From Streptomyces abikoensis (GTDB taxonomy: Bacteria > Actinomycetota > Actinomycetes > Streptomycetales > Streptomycetaceae): 64,000 nucleotides of DNA. The stretch's first letter is position 1, and every line of letters starts with the position of its first letter. The position numbers and the translations under genes were made by a program. Location: assembly GCF_014648775.1 (NCBI RefSeq), contig NZ_BMRT01000001.1, positions 186,001 to 250,000 on the forward strand, read 5' to 3'. The notes beneath the pieces were generated by a model that had not been told where the DNA came from, searched no databases, and saw only the letters and a list, made by a program, of their open reading frames with translations. Positions 42,584-50,526 of this stretch are shown piece by piece.

Positions 42584-43033
42584 ATGACACTCAAACCGTT
42601 CAAGCTGACGGTTGCCGCTTTCACGAGTGCGGTCGCCGGAGCGGCCCTGCTCTTCTCGGCGGGACCGGCGTCCGCGGACAACCCTCCTTACAGCGACTGC
42701 CCGGCGTGGGCGCTGTGCCTCTACCAGAATGGCGGCGGAACGGGTTCGAAGGTGGTTGTCACCCCTCCCCCGGCGGGCGGCAACACAAAAATCGTGAGAC
42801 TCATAAACACCCATTTCCGCAACGGGGAACTGGCCGACAACCAAGTCTCGTCCTGGCTGAACAACTCGCAGTGCTCGGTGCAGTTCTGGGACGACCCCAG
42901 CGGGGAGCTCCACCCTTCCGACCTGGATTACGCACCGTCGTGGCAGTGGGGCCTGAAGGGTGACTACGCCTTCGGGACCTCCAAGGCGTACAACAACGAC
43001 CGGATTTCCTCCTTCCGTTTCTACTGCCCGTAG
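42584..43033 (+). CDS. Secreted small protein, peptidase-inhibitor I36/beta-gamma-crystallin-like
   Basis: Seen: 149 codons. The ATG at 42584 follows GGAGAGAAG, which settles it against an earlier in-frame start. The signal peptide is cleaved near ASA-DN (about residue 32). The mature domain begins with SDCPAWALCLYQNGGGTGSK, the pattern of small secreted inhibitors (family I36) and crystallin-like domains, and has four Cys, one at the very C-terminus (FRFYCP). Known I36 proteins inhibit metalloproteases; activity here is inferred only. Divergent from the other small secreted-protein gene. Confidence 0.78.
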   Translation: MTLKPFKLTVAAFTSAVAGAALLFSAGPASADNPPYSDCPAWALCLYQNGGGTGSKVVVTPPPAGGNTKIVRLINTHFRNGELADNQVSSWLNNSQCSVQFWDDPSGELHPSDLDYAPSWQWGLKGDYAFGTSKAYNNDRISSFRFYCP

Positions 43034-43152
43034 CTGGAGAGCGCGGGGCACTCGACCGGACGAGCACGCGCCGCCCACGCGTCCGCGTTGGTGGGAGGAG
43101 CGGCTCGGAAAGCAGGGCCCGCACGCTACGAGGGAGGCGCGCGGGCATGGGC

Positions 43153-44010
43153 TCAGCGGAAGCCGGCCAGGCCGTCCGCCAGCTCCTCCTCGTCGCCGTC
43201 GCGCCGTGCGGAGAGGGCCTGCTGGAGGGCGAAGGTGCCGCGGATGGCGGCGATGCGCCCGCTCACGCCCTCGTCGGGCCCGCGCAGGGCGAGGACCTGC
43301 CGGAGGAGTTCCTCGCCGTAGCCGGCGCCGATGGCGGCGAGGTCCTCGGCGGGGTCGCCGAGGGAGACCTCGTCCCAGTCGACGACGCCGCTCAACCGGG
43401 GCAGCCCGTCGATGGTCTCCCACAGGACGTTCTCACCGCCGAGGTCGCCGTGCACGACAGCGGCGGTGAGGTGCGGGAGGGCGTCGAGGACGGCCAGTTC
43501 GCGCTCGGCCCGCTCGCGGCCGGCGGGGGACATCAGCGGGAAGAGCTCCGCGCGGACGCCGTCCGCGAACTCCCGCCACTCCCCCTCCGGCGCCTCCGGC
43601 AGGGCCGCGCGCACCCTCTCGTCGGCACCCGCCGCGGCGAGCCCGGCCAGCAGGGCGGCGTACTGCCGGGCGACCGCCCCGGCCACGCCGGGGGCGGCGA
43701 GGGCGTCCTCCTCCAGCGGGGCGCCGGGGATGCGGCTGAGCACCAGGTAGGCCGGGTCGCCGGCCGACGCGGCGCCCTCGTCCAACGGCTCGGGGGTACG
43801 GAAGCCCAGGTCGATGCCGGCCAGGGCGCGCAGCACGGCGGCCCGCTCGGGCAGCCGGGCCGCGGCGGCCTCGGTGCGGGCGAAGCACACCACGCGCCCG
43901 GTGCCGACCACCACACGGTGGAACTGCCCTTGGTGCACGGTCCACTCGTCGGGCCTGTCACCGGGCAGCAGCCGCTCCAGCAACGCGCGGTGCTTCTCGA
44001 GAACATCCAT
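43153..44010 (-). CDS. Aminoglycoside phosphotransferase-family kinase
   Basis: Seen: 285 codons, ATG at 44010 with AAGGAG 12 nt upstream. The catalytic loop VVHGDLGGENVL (HGDxxxxN) and the metal-binding Asp in GVVDWDEVSLGDPAEDL are intact, so it should be an active small-molecule kinase. The N-lobe (HRVVVGTGRVVCFART) lacks an obvious aminoglycoside-binding signature. Family members phosphorylate antibiotics or, often, unrelated metabolites such as macrolides or sugars. No neighbour indicates the substrate. Confidence 0.85.
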   Translation of the reverse strand: MDVLEKHRALLERLLPGDRPDEWTVHQGQFHRVVVGTGRVVCFARTEAAAARLPERAAVLRALAGIDLGFRTPEPLDEGAASAGDPAYLVLSRIPGAPLEEDALAAPGVAGAVARQYAALLAGLAAAGADERVRAALPEAPEGEWREFADGVRAELFPLMSPAGRERAERELAVLDALPHLTAAVVHGDLGGENVLWETIDGLPRLSGVVDWDEVSLGDPAEDLAAIGAGYGEELLRQVLALRGPDEGVSGRIAAIRGTFALQQALSARRDGDEEELADGLAGFR

Positions 44011-44481
44011 GATCAGCGCCTTCTCCTTACGGTTACCGGTTTCGGGGTATGACGGTGGATCCGATCGGATACACGACATGCTGCGGCACCTGTGGTTCCC
44101 GGTGGCCAGTGTCGCCGACCTGCGCATCGGCATCACGAGCGGTGCCCTCCTTGGGCGAGGACCTGGTGGTCTACGGCGGCGAGCGGGTGGTGCGCACGCG
44201 TTCCGTCGCTGCCGCCGGGCATCGGCCGACCCGGCGGCCACCCTGCGCGCCTCCCGTCGTGGATCGACCACGGGCACGTCACCACGGTCGAGCTCACCGA
44301 CGCCAACAGCCTGCTCACCGACGCGGGGGTTGGTGCGCCCTGGTGGCCACCGGCCGGCACACCCGGTCGAACAACACCTTCAGCGGTTCGGGGCCCAGTC
44401 TCCGGCGGGCCCGGCCGATCGCCCCGGTCGTCGGCACCCGTCACACCCTCTCCCACTGCCGCACCCGCTCCAGACCCTGCG
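44011..44481. other. Gene-poor stretch with a decayed fragment
   Basis: Open frames here are short and lack coding character. The only recognisable text is a possible Rieske-oxygenase remnant at 44074-44190. The rest holds nothing I can name. Confidence 0.55.
44074..44190 (+). pseudogene. Possible remnant of a Rieske-type oxygenase N-terminus
   Basis: HLWFPVASVADLR in one frame, followed by LLGEDLVVYGGERVV in another after a frameshift near 44150, recalls the start of vanillate demethylase-like Rieske oxygenases. There is no Cys-His cluster after it. A weak, speculative identification. Confidence 0.35.
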
Positions 44482-45060
44482 TCAGCAACCGGGGTCCAGC
44501 GCTGAACGCCCGCCGGAAGCGGTGAAGGCGCGGGCGCCCGCCTGCCACGTGAGGTCGAGGTCGGAGCCGTCCGGGTAGCGGTGGTCGAGTTCGAGGAGCA
44601 CCATGCCGTGCGCGTAGGACCAGAGGGCCTGCGCGAGGTGGGGGTCGTCCGTGGCGAGGAAGAACGGGCTGCCGGCCCACTCCTCCAGCCCGCCGGGCAG
44701 GGCGGCGCGCGGCAGCGGGCCGGTGGTCGCCAGGCGGTAGAGGCCGGGGTGGGCGAGGGCGTGCCGCCGGTAGGCGGCCAGGAGCGCGGGCACGCGGCCG
44801 GCGGCGGGCGCTTCGCCCAGGGCGGCGTGCAGGGCCGCACCCATCTCGGCGAGGGCGTCCTCCACGAGAGCCGCTTCCACGGCCTCCTTGTTGCGGAAGT
44901 GCTTGTAGAGGGAGGGAGCGCGGATGCCGAGGCGCTCCGCGAGGGCGCGCATGGTCAGTTCGTCGCGGCCCCGCTCCTCCAGCAGGCCGCGCGCGGCGGC
45001 GGCGATCTGGGCGGCGCGGGGGGTGCGCGGGGTGCGGACGGGCTGCTGGTGGGTGCTCAC
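44482..45060 (-). CDS. TetR-family repressor coupled to SRPBCC protein
   Basis: Seen: 192 codons from a GTG at 45060 that overlaps the stop of the SRPBCC gene (GTGA). The helix-turn-helix reads DELTMRALAERLGIRAPSLY then KHFRNKEAV. The C-terminal domain with HGMVLLELDHRYP resembles the TetR_C group common in actinobacteria. Being second in an operon with a ligand-binding-fold protein suggests that it autoregulates the pair (inference). Confidence 0.87.
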   Translation of the reverse strand: MSTHQQPVRTPRTPRAAQIAAAARGLLEERGRDELTMRALAERLGIRAPSLYKHFRNKEAVEAALVEDALAEMGAALHAALGEAPAAGRVPALLAAYRRHALAHPGLYRLATTGPLPRAALPGGLEEWAGSPFFLATDDPHLAQALWSYAHGMVLLELDHRYPDGSDLDLTWQAGARAFTASGGRSALDPGC

Positions 45061-45539
45061 TGGTGTTCGGCTCGCTGCTTGAGGGCGGTGTTCATCGCCG
45101 CGAAGGCGTCGTGGACGTCGAGCTTGCGGCGTATGAAGGGTACGGCCACGAGGGCGCCGGTGAAGGTCTCGGCCTGAGTGAGCCGTACTCTGCCGGGCCC
45201 GGTCTCCTCGATGAGGAAGGAGTGCTCCCCGTCGAGGAGCCCGGGCAGCCCGAGCCGCCCGAGCCAGCGCAGCTCCCTGCCGGGGACGGCAGCACGGACC
45301 GTGGGGCGGAAGCGCATGGTGGAGCCGTTGTTGACGATGACGTTCCGTAGCACCGCGCCCGTTTCGGGCGTGCCCTTGATGCCGACGATGAAGGGGTTCC
45401 ACTGCGGGTACGCGTCGAAGTCGGTGAGCACCTGCCACACGCGGGAAGCGGGGGCGGCGATGTCGATGTGGGTGCGGACGAGAAGCGGCAGCGAGCAAGG
45501 CCCGGCACCTGAAGCGCACCGCGCCCACGAGGCGCGCAC
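45057..45539 (-). CDS. SRPBCC (START-like) domain protein
   Basis: Seen: 160 codons from a GTG at 45539 after GGGGGG; no better in-frame start precedes the domain. From residue about 22 the helix-grip fold is readable: HIDIAAPASRVWQVLTDFDA, YPQWNPFIVGIKG, and the long C-terminal helix AFAAMNTALKQRAEH. This is the polyketide cyclase/Bet v 1-type cavity fold that binds hydrophobic ligands. It is translationally coupled to a TetR gene. It is probably a ligand-binding or dehydratase-type accessory protein, not linked to any pathway in view. Confidence 0.82.
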   Translation of the reverse strand: MRASWARCASGAGPCSLPLLVRTHIDIAAPASRVWQVLTDFDAYPQWNPFIVGIKGTPETGAVLRNVIVNNGSTMRFRPTVRAAVPGRELRWLGRLGLPGLLDGEHSFLIEETGPGRVRLTQAETFTGALVAVPFIRRKLDVHDAFAAMNTALKQRAEHQ

Positions 45540-45646
45540 TTCCGGGCACCCCCCACGGCGGCAGCCAAGCGACGCGAGACGGAAGGGGGCGACCCACTTA
45601 CCAACTTCACCTACTTCCTGGAGAGTTGATTGAAATACTGCCAGGC

Positions 45647-46969
45647 ATGTTTTTCACATGCGCCCGAAGAAGCCGGACTTCCCCACCCGCCTCAAGAACC
45701 ACGGGGAACTCGTTACGCCAACTGGGTACGCTGTTCGCCGCCGGACTGCTCGCCCTCGGCCTGCTGGTCGCAGGCGGCGGCCCCGCGGCCGCCGCTCCGC
45801 CGGACACCCACCGCATGGCCACCTGGAACATGCAGGTCGGCACCACCCGCTGGGACGGGGTACGCACCCTGGCCCGTAGCTTCGACGTGGTGGCTCTTCA
45901 GGAAGTGCCCAACAGGCCGCCGGCCGGAGCCGTCCAGGACGGGCAGACGGGCAACATCACCTCGTATCTGTGGCCCATCGGCGGCGGCGCCTACCGTTAC
46001 CTCTACATACTGCGCCAGCAGTCGCGGAACCTGGGCATCGTCACCTCGTGGGTGCCCAACCGCGTGCAGGAGATCGGTGGCGCCTACCGCTCCGCGCTGG
46101 CCGTGACGAACACGGGCGACAACATCATGTTCGCCTCCGTCCACGCCGCCTCCAACGGCGGCAGGCCCAATGACGCCGCCTACCTCGTACGCCGCGTATC
46201 CGACACCGCCTTCCAGCAGAACGTCGGCAACTGGGCGGTGCTCGGCGACTACAACCGCGCCCCGGGCGACCTGCAGGGCGACCGCTACCTGCCCGGCAAC
46301 GGACTGATCTACAACAGCGGTCAGGCCACCCAGCAGAGCAACAACGAGCTGGATTACCTGGTCTCCAACGTCGACACCGAGAACTGGCAGGCGACGGTCA
46401 ACCCCAACTACGGCAGCGACCACTGGCCCGTCGGCTTCAGCGCCCTGCGGGCCGGTGCCGGCCCACGGCAATTCACCATCCACGCCGACAACAGCGACCG
46501 CCTGCTCGACGTCTACCGCGGCAACACCGCCAACGGCACCCACGTGATCACCTATCACGCCAACGGCGCCGCGAACCAGTACTGGACGCTCCGCGCGGTC
46601 GGCCGCAACGGTGACTCCGGACGGCCGCTGTACAAGCTGGTCGGCGTCCAGAGCGGCAAGTGCCTCGACGTCAACCGGGGGCAGGCCAGCGGCGACGGCG
46701 ACTGGCTGAACATCTGGGACTGCCACAACTGGGACGGCGCCCCGCTGCCGGGCGGCTACGCGCGCGACACCCAGAACTTCACACTCGAACACCCCGAGCC
46801 GCGCTTCCCGAACCTCACCGTGCTGCGCGACAACGGAACCCACCGCTTCGCCAACATCCGCGGCAACGGCAGGGGCGACGGCACCTGGGTCGTCCAGTGG
46901 CCCTACCAGACCAACCCCAACGGCACCCCGGCCATCAACGAGACCTTCTACCTCCACCCGCGGTTCTGA
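45647..46969 (+). CDS. Secreted CdtB-like nuclease/phosphatase fused to a ricin-type lectin domain
   Basis: Seen: 440 codons from an ATG at 45647; a TTG at 45626 next to GGAG is an alternative. A Sec signal ends near AAAA-PP (residue 50). Residues 57-268 follow the CdtB branch of the EEP family: ATWNMQVG (Asn61), ALQEV (Glu86), SVHAASNGG (His166), VLGDYN (Asp201, Asn203), LDYLVS and GSDHWP (Asp258, His259). GDYN replaces the usual GDFN. Residues about 275-440 form a beta-trefoil: NQYWTL, CLDVNRG, DWLNIWDC. Known family biology: CdtB is the DNase/lipid phosphatase of cytolethal distending toxin, whose partners CdtA and CdtC are separate ricin-fold lectins. Here the enzyme and lectin are one chain. 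Target and activity are untested. Confidence 0.88.
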   Translation: MFFTCARRSRTSPPASRTTGNSLRQLGTLFAAGLLALGLLVAGGGPAAAAPPDTHRMATWNMQVGTTRWDGVRTLARSFDVVALQEVPNRPPAGAVQDGQTGNITSYLWPIGGGAYRYLYILRQQSRNLGIVTSWVPNRVQEIGGAYRSALAVTNTGDNIMFASVHAASNGGRPNDAAYLVRRVSDTAFQQNVGNWAVLGDYNRAPGDLQGDRYLPGNGLIYNSGQATQQSNNELDYLVSNVDTENWQATVNPNYGSDHWPVGFSALRAGAGPRQFTIHADNSDRLLDVYRGNTANGTHVITYHANGAANQYWTLRAVGRNGDSGRPLYKLVGVQSGKCLDVNRGQASGDGDWLNIWDCHNWDGAPLPGGYARDTQNFTLEHPEPRFPNLTVLRDNGTHRFANIRGNGRGDGTWVVQWPYQTNPNGTPAINETFYLHPRF

Positions 46970-46978
46970 CCTCACGGG

Positions 46979-47170
46979 CGGAGAGCTGGCGGGACACTCC
47001 TACGGCGCGCACGCAGCCGCAGCGGTCCCGAACGCTGATCGGCGCCTGGTGCTCCGTCCTCATCGCCCGCATCGACGTGCCGGCCCTGATCCTGCACGGG
47101 ACGGGCGACCGGATCCTGCCGGTCGAGAGCACCCGGACGGGCCGTTCCACCAGGCACTGCCCTCCGTAGC
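46979..47170 (+). pseudogene. Fragments of an alpha/beta hydrolase
   Basis: A nucleophile-elbow piece, GELAGHSYGAHAAAA, starts near 46979 in one frame. A late-domain piece, IDVPALILHGTGDRILPVES, is read near 47070-47130 in another. The region that should lie between them is deleted and there is no start codon with a ribosome-binding site. Remnant of a haloperoxidase-like hydrolase. Confidence 0.6.
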
Positions 47171-47455
47171 CGAAGCGACGGCAGTCCTCGCCCCGGAGCA
47201 CAGCCCCGGCCCTCCCCCGCTCCTTCCGGACGGGGGAGGGCCTCGTCGCTGTCCTCGCTCCGGTCGGCCGGTGCGCTCCCGGACCGAAGCCGGTGCGCTG
47301 TTGGCCAAGTCCGGCACGCTCCACCCGCCTAACGTCCCGTCAGGAAGCCGAAGCGAAGCCGAACAGGGCGCGGGACAGTGGCCCCGCTCCGCTCGGACAC
47401 CCACCCCGCCGCCCGCGCCGGGCGGCGGACCGATCCCTGACAGGAGGCCGTCGAG
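47171..47455. other. Intergenic region before the amidohydrolase gene
   Basis: Contains the hairpin at 47208-47242 and otherwise no gene. The leader of the next gene has the strong AGGAGG site at about 47442-47447. Confidence 0.6.
47208..47242. terminator. Hairpin terminator
   Basis: A perfect 12-bp stem GGCCCTCCCCCG/CGGGGGAGGGCC with an 11-nt loop, downstream of the lectin-fusion gene and the hydrolase remnant and upstream of the amidohydrolase gene. Confidence 0.65.
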
Positions 47456-49339
47456 GTGCCTGCAATGCCGGTCGGCGGGCTGGTCCCCCGCGCCGTCGAG
47501 GACGCCGCTGACGTCGTCGTCCGCAACGCGAAGATCCATACCGGGGACGCCCGTCGCCCCGAGGCCGGTGCCCTCGCCATCCGCGACGGCCGGATCACGG
47601 CCGTGGGGGACGACGCGGACGTCGCCCCGCTCGTCGGACCGTCCACCACCGTCGTGGACGCCCTCGGCCGCCGTGTGGTGCCCGGTCTCAACGATTCGCA
47701 CCTGCACGTGATCCGGGGCGGTCTCAACTACGTCCTGGAGCTGCGCTGGGACGGTGTGACCTCGCTGCGCCACGCCCTGGCGATGCTGCGGGACCAGGCC
47801 GCCCGCACCCCCAAGGGGCAGTGGGTGCGGGTCGTCGGTGGCTGGTCGGCCGAGCAGTTCGCCGAGCGACGGCTCCCGACGCCCGCCGAACTGAACGAGG
47901 CCGCGCCGGACACCCCGGTGTTCGTCCTCCACCTCTACCAGTCGGCGATCCTCAACCGCGCGGCGCTGAAGGCCGTCGGCCACACCAAGGACACCCCGGA
48001 CCCGAAGGGCGGGCAGATCGTCCGGGGGCGCGGCGGCGAGCCCAACGGCATGCTGCTGGCCGCCCCCAGCGCCTTGATCCTCTACTCCACGCTCGCCAAG
48101 GCGCCGGTGCTGGAGGGCGAGGACCGCAGGACCTCCACCCGGCACTTCCTGCGCGAGCTGAACCGCTTCGGGCTGACCTCCGCGATCGACGCCGCCGGCG
48201 GGTTCCAGAGCTTTCCCGAGAACTACGCCACGGTCACCGAACTCGCCCGCGAGGGGCTGCTCTCGCTGCGCATCGCCTACCACCTGTTTCCGCAGACCCC
48301 CGGTCAGGAGCTCGACGACCTCACCCGCTGGATCGAGACGGTCCGCCCCGGCGACGGCGACGAGTGGCTCCGGCTGAACGGCGCCGGCGAGAACCTCACC
48401 TGGGCCGCCGCCGACTTCGAGAACTTCGCCGAGCCGCGCCCCGAACTCACCCCCTACGAAGAAGACTTCGAGAAGGCCGTACGCCTGCTCATGGAACACG
48501 GCTGGGGCTTCCGGCTGCACGCGACCTACGACGAGACGATCCGGCGCGACCTCGCTGTGTTCGAGAAGCTCGCCGCCGAGGGTCTGTTCCCCTCCGGCAA
48601 CCCGTGGCTCTTCGACCACGCCGAGACCGTCTCCCCTGACAGCCTCGACCGGATCGCCTCGCTGGGCGGCTCGCTCTCCGTGCAGAATCGTCTCTCCTTC
48701 CAGGGCGAGGTGTTCACCGGCCGGTACGGCCCCGGCGTCGCCGCCGACGCCCCGCCGGTCCGCGCGATGCTGGAGCGCGGGCTGACCGTGGCCGCCGGCA
48801 CGGACGCCACCCGGGTGTCCTCCTACAACCCCTGGGTCGCCCTCCACTGGCTGATCTCCGGCCGCACCGTCGGCGGCCTGACGATCCGCCCACCGCGGAA
48901 CCGGGTGGACCGGGCGACGGCGCTCGCGATGTACACCACGGCGGGCGCGGCGCTCACCGGCGAGCAGGACGTCAAGGGCGTACTGCGACCGGGCTGCTAC
49001 GGCGACCTGGCCGTCCTGTCCGACGACTACTTCACCGTGCCCGAGCAGGAGATCCCGCACATCGAGTCCGTGCTGACGGTCGTCGGCGGCCGGATCGTCC
49101 ACGCCGCGGCGGAGTACGAGGGCATGGACGAGGAACTCCCGGCGGTCAGCCCCGCCTGGAGCCCGGTCGCCCGCTTCGGCGGCTACCAGGCCGCCGGCCC
49201 GGCCCCGGGCACGGGCGCCCGGCAGGCGGAGCTGCTCGGACAGGTCGTCGCCGAATCGGAGCTGCACCGCCGATGGCGAGCCGGACGCGGTCGGGCGACG
49301 GAGCACCAGCAGCCGTTCGACCCCTGCTTCCTCCTCTGA
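47456..49339 (+). CDS. YtcJ-like amidohydrolase (amidohydrolase family 3)
   Basis: Seen: 627 codons from a GTG at 47456, 8 nt after AGGAGG. Typical amidohydrolase layout: the small N-terminal beta domain (VVVRNAKIHTGDARRPEAGA), metal-binding HxH in VPGLNDSHLHV, a TIM-barrel middle with further candidate ligands (FRLHATYDE, LFDHAETVS, AAGTDATRVSSYNPW), and a C-terminal return to the beta domain (KGVLRPGCYGDLAVLSDDYF). YtcJ relatives hydrolyse amide or N-acyl bonds; the substrate is unknown. It is followed 69 bp later by the YcaC-like gene on the same strand, across a repeat-bearing spacer. Confidence 0.88.
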   Translation: MPAMPVGGLVPRAVEDAADVVVRNAKIHTGDARRPEAGALAIRDGRITAVGDDADVAPLVGPSTTVVDALGRRVVPGLNDSHLHVIRGGLNYVLELRWDGVTSLRHALAMLRDQAARTPKGQWVRVVGGWSAEQFAERRLPTPAELNEAAPDTPVFVLHLYQSAILNRAALKAVGHTKDTPDPKGGQIVRGRGGEPNGMLLAAPSALILYSTLAKAPVLEGEDRRTSTRHFLRELNRFGLTSAIDAAGGFQSFPENYATVTELAREGLLSLRIAYHLFPQTPGQELDDLTRWIETVRPGDGDEWLRLNGAGENLTWAAADFENFAEPRPELTPYEEDFEKAVRLLMEHGWGFRLHATYDETIRRDLAVFEKLAAEGLFPSGNPWLFDHAETVSPDSLDRIASLGGSLSVQNRLSFQGEVFTGRYGPGVAADAPPVRAMLERGLTVAAGTDATRVSSYNPWVALHWLISGRTVGGLTIRPPRNRVDRATALAMYTTAGAALTGEQDVKGVLRPGCYGDLAVLSDDYFTVPEQEIPHIESVLTVVGGRIVHAAAEYEGMDEELPAVSPAWSPVARFGGYQAAGPAPGTGARQAELLGQVVAESELHRRWRAGRGRATEHQQPFDPCFLL

Positions 49340-49349
49340 CTCCCTTCCC

Positions 49350-49393
49350 AAGAGAACCGATCCCAAGAGAACTCAAGAGAACCCCAAGAGAAC
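49350..49393 (+). repeat. Four AAGAGAAC direct repeats
   Basis: Copies at 49350, 49365, 49375 and 49386 between the amidohydrolase stop and the YcaC-like start. The unequal spacing (15, 10, 11 bp) suggests slippage or multiple binding sites. Function unknown. Confidence 0.7.
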
Positions 49394-49408
49394 CGAAAGG
49401 ACCCCGTC

Positions 49409-50071
49409 ATGGTCGACTTCACCCAGGTCAGCGCCACCCCGAGCCCGGACCTGCTCACCCCCGACAACGCCGTGATGCTGTTCGTGGACCACCAGCCGCA
49501 GATGTTCTTCGGCACCGGCAGTGGCGACCGCACCGCGATCATCAACGCCACCGTCGGCCTCGCCAAGGCCGCCAGGGCCTTCGACGTGCCCACGGTGCTG
49601 ACCACCGTGGCCTCCGAATCCTTCTCCGGCCCGCTGCTGCCGCAGTTGGCGGCGGTCTTCCCGAAGGCCGAGATCCTCGACCGCACCTCGATGAACGCCT
49701 GGGAGGACGAGGCGGTCGTCGAGGCGGTCAAGGCCACCGGACGCGGCAAGATCGTCATAGCCGGCCTGTGGACCGAGGTCTGCCTGGTCCTGCCGGTCCT
49801 GTCCATGATCAGCCAGGGCTACGAGGTCTACGTCGTCGCCGACGCCTCCGGCGGCGTCTCCCCGAAGGCCCACGAGCACGCCATCCAGCGGATGACGCAG
49901 GCCGGCGCGGTGCCGGTCACCTGGCTCCAGGTGCTGCTGGAGCTCCAGCGCGACTGGGCGCGGACGGAGACCTACGGCGCCGTCACGGAGATCGTCAAGG
50001 AGCACGCCGACGCGTACGGCCTGGGGGTCGTCTACGCCCAGGCGGTCATCGGCGAGCACGCCGCGGGCTGA
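49409..50071 (+). CDS. YcaC-like isochorismatase-fold cysteine hydrolase
   Basis: Seen: 220 codons, ATG at 49409 after GAAAGGA. The text closely tracks YcaC: FVDHQPQMFF with the catalytic Asp, SMNAWEDEAVVEAVKATG, and the nucleophile Cys in IAGLWTEVCLV. The long C-terminal half (QAGAVPVTWLQVLLELQRDW) is also typical. The natural reaction of YcaC proteins is unresolved. Tandem-repeat spacers flank the gene on both sides, between the amidohydrolase and DoxX genes. Confidence 0.9.
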   Translation: MVDFTQVSATPSPDLLTPDNAVMLFVDHQPQMFFGTGSGDRTAIINATVGLAKAARAFDVPTVLTTVASESFSGPLLPQLAAVFPKAEILDRTSMNAWEDEAVVEAVKATGRGKIVIAGLWTEVCLVLPVLSMISQGYEVYVVADASGGVSPKAHEHAIQRMTQAGAVPVTWLQVLLELQRDWARTETYGAVTEIVKEHADAYGLGVVYAQAVIGEHAAG

Positions 50072-50087
50072 GCCCCGTCACCGGCGC

Positions 50088-50185
50088 CGTACCGGAACGC
50101 CGTCGCCGGAACGCCGTCACCGGAACAGGAACCCAGCGACAGGAACCCGGCGACAGGAACCCAGGAACAGGACAGGGACAGGACA
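50088..50185 (+). repeat. GGAAC-rich tandem repeat spacer
   Basis: Between the YcaC-like stop and the DoxX start there are two kinds of tandem unit: CCGGAACGCCGTC (about two copies) and GACAGGAACCC followed by variants (about three copies), ending in GACAGG repeats next to the start codon. No ORF is supported. Confidence 0.6.
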
Positions 50186-50187
50186 CG

Positions 50188-50526
50188 ATGGATACCGGAC
50201 TGCTGATCCTCCGGGTGGTGGTGGGCCTGCTCATCGCCGGCCACGGGGTGCAGAAGGTGAGCCACCGCCTAGGGGGCGACGGCCTCGCCGGCGGGACGGA
50301 GGAGTTCCGGCGCGACGGCTTCCGCGGTGGTCCGCTGACCGTCCTCGCCGCCGGCGCCGGGCAGGTCGGGTCCGGCTTGTTCCTGGCCCTGGGCGCGCTC
50401 ACACCGGCGGCGGCCATGGTCGCCATGGGCGTGATGACGGTGGCGATCACCGTCAAGCCGCCGCACGGACTCCGGGTGCAGGACGCCGACGACCGGGGAG
50501 GCAGCGGACGGTGCGCGCCCTGCTGA
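50188..50526 (+). CDS. DoxX-family membrane protein, C-terminally truncated
   Basis: Seen: 112 codons, ATG at 50188. DoxX signature: LLILRVVVGLLIAGHGVQKV, then RRDGFRGGPLTVLAAGAGQV and a third hydrophobic stretch. The family normally continues after a VHWPHGFWVQDGGYEY-like segment with a fourth helix. Here the matching KPPHGLRVQDADD is followed by an unrelated Gly/Cys tail and a stop, so roughly 30-50 residues are missing. The last 16 bp overlap the start of the next gene. Possibly a deletion joined the two genes. Activity is doubtful. Confidence 0.8.
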   Translation: MDTGLLILRVVVGLLIAGHGVQKVSHRLGGDGLAGGTEEFRRDGFRGGPLTVLAAGAGQVGSGLFLALGALTPAAAMVAMGVMTVAITVKPPHGLRVQDADDRGGSGRCAPC

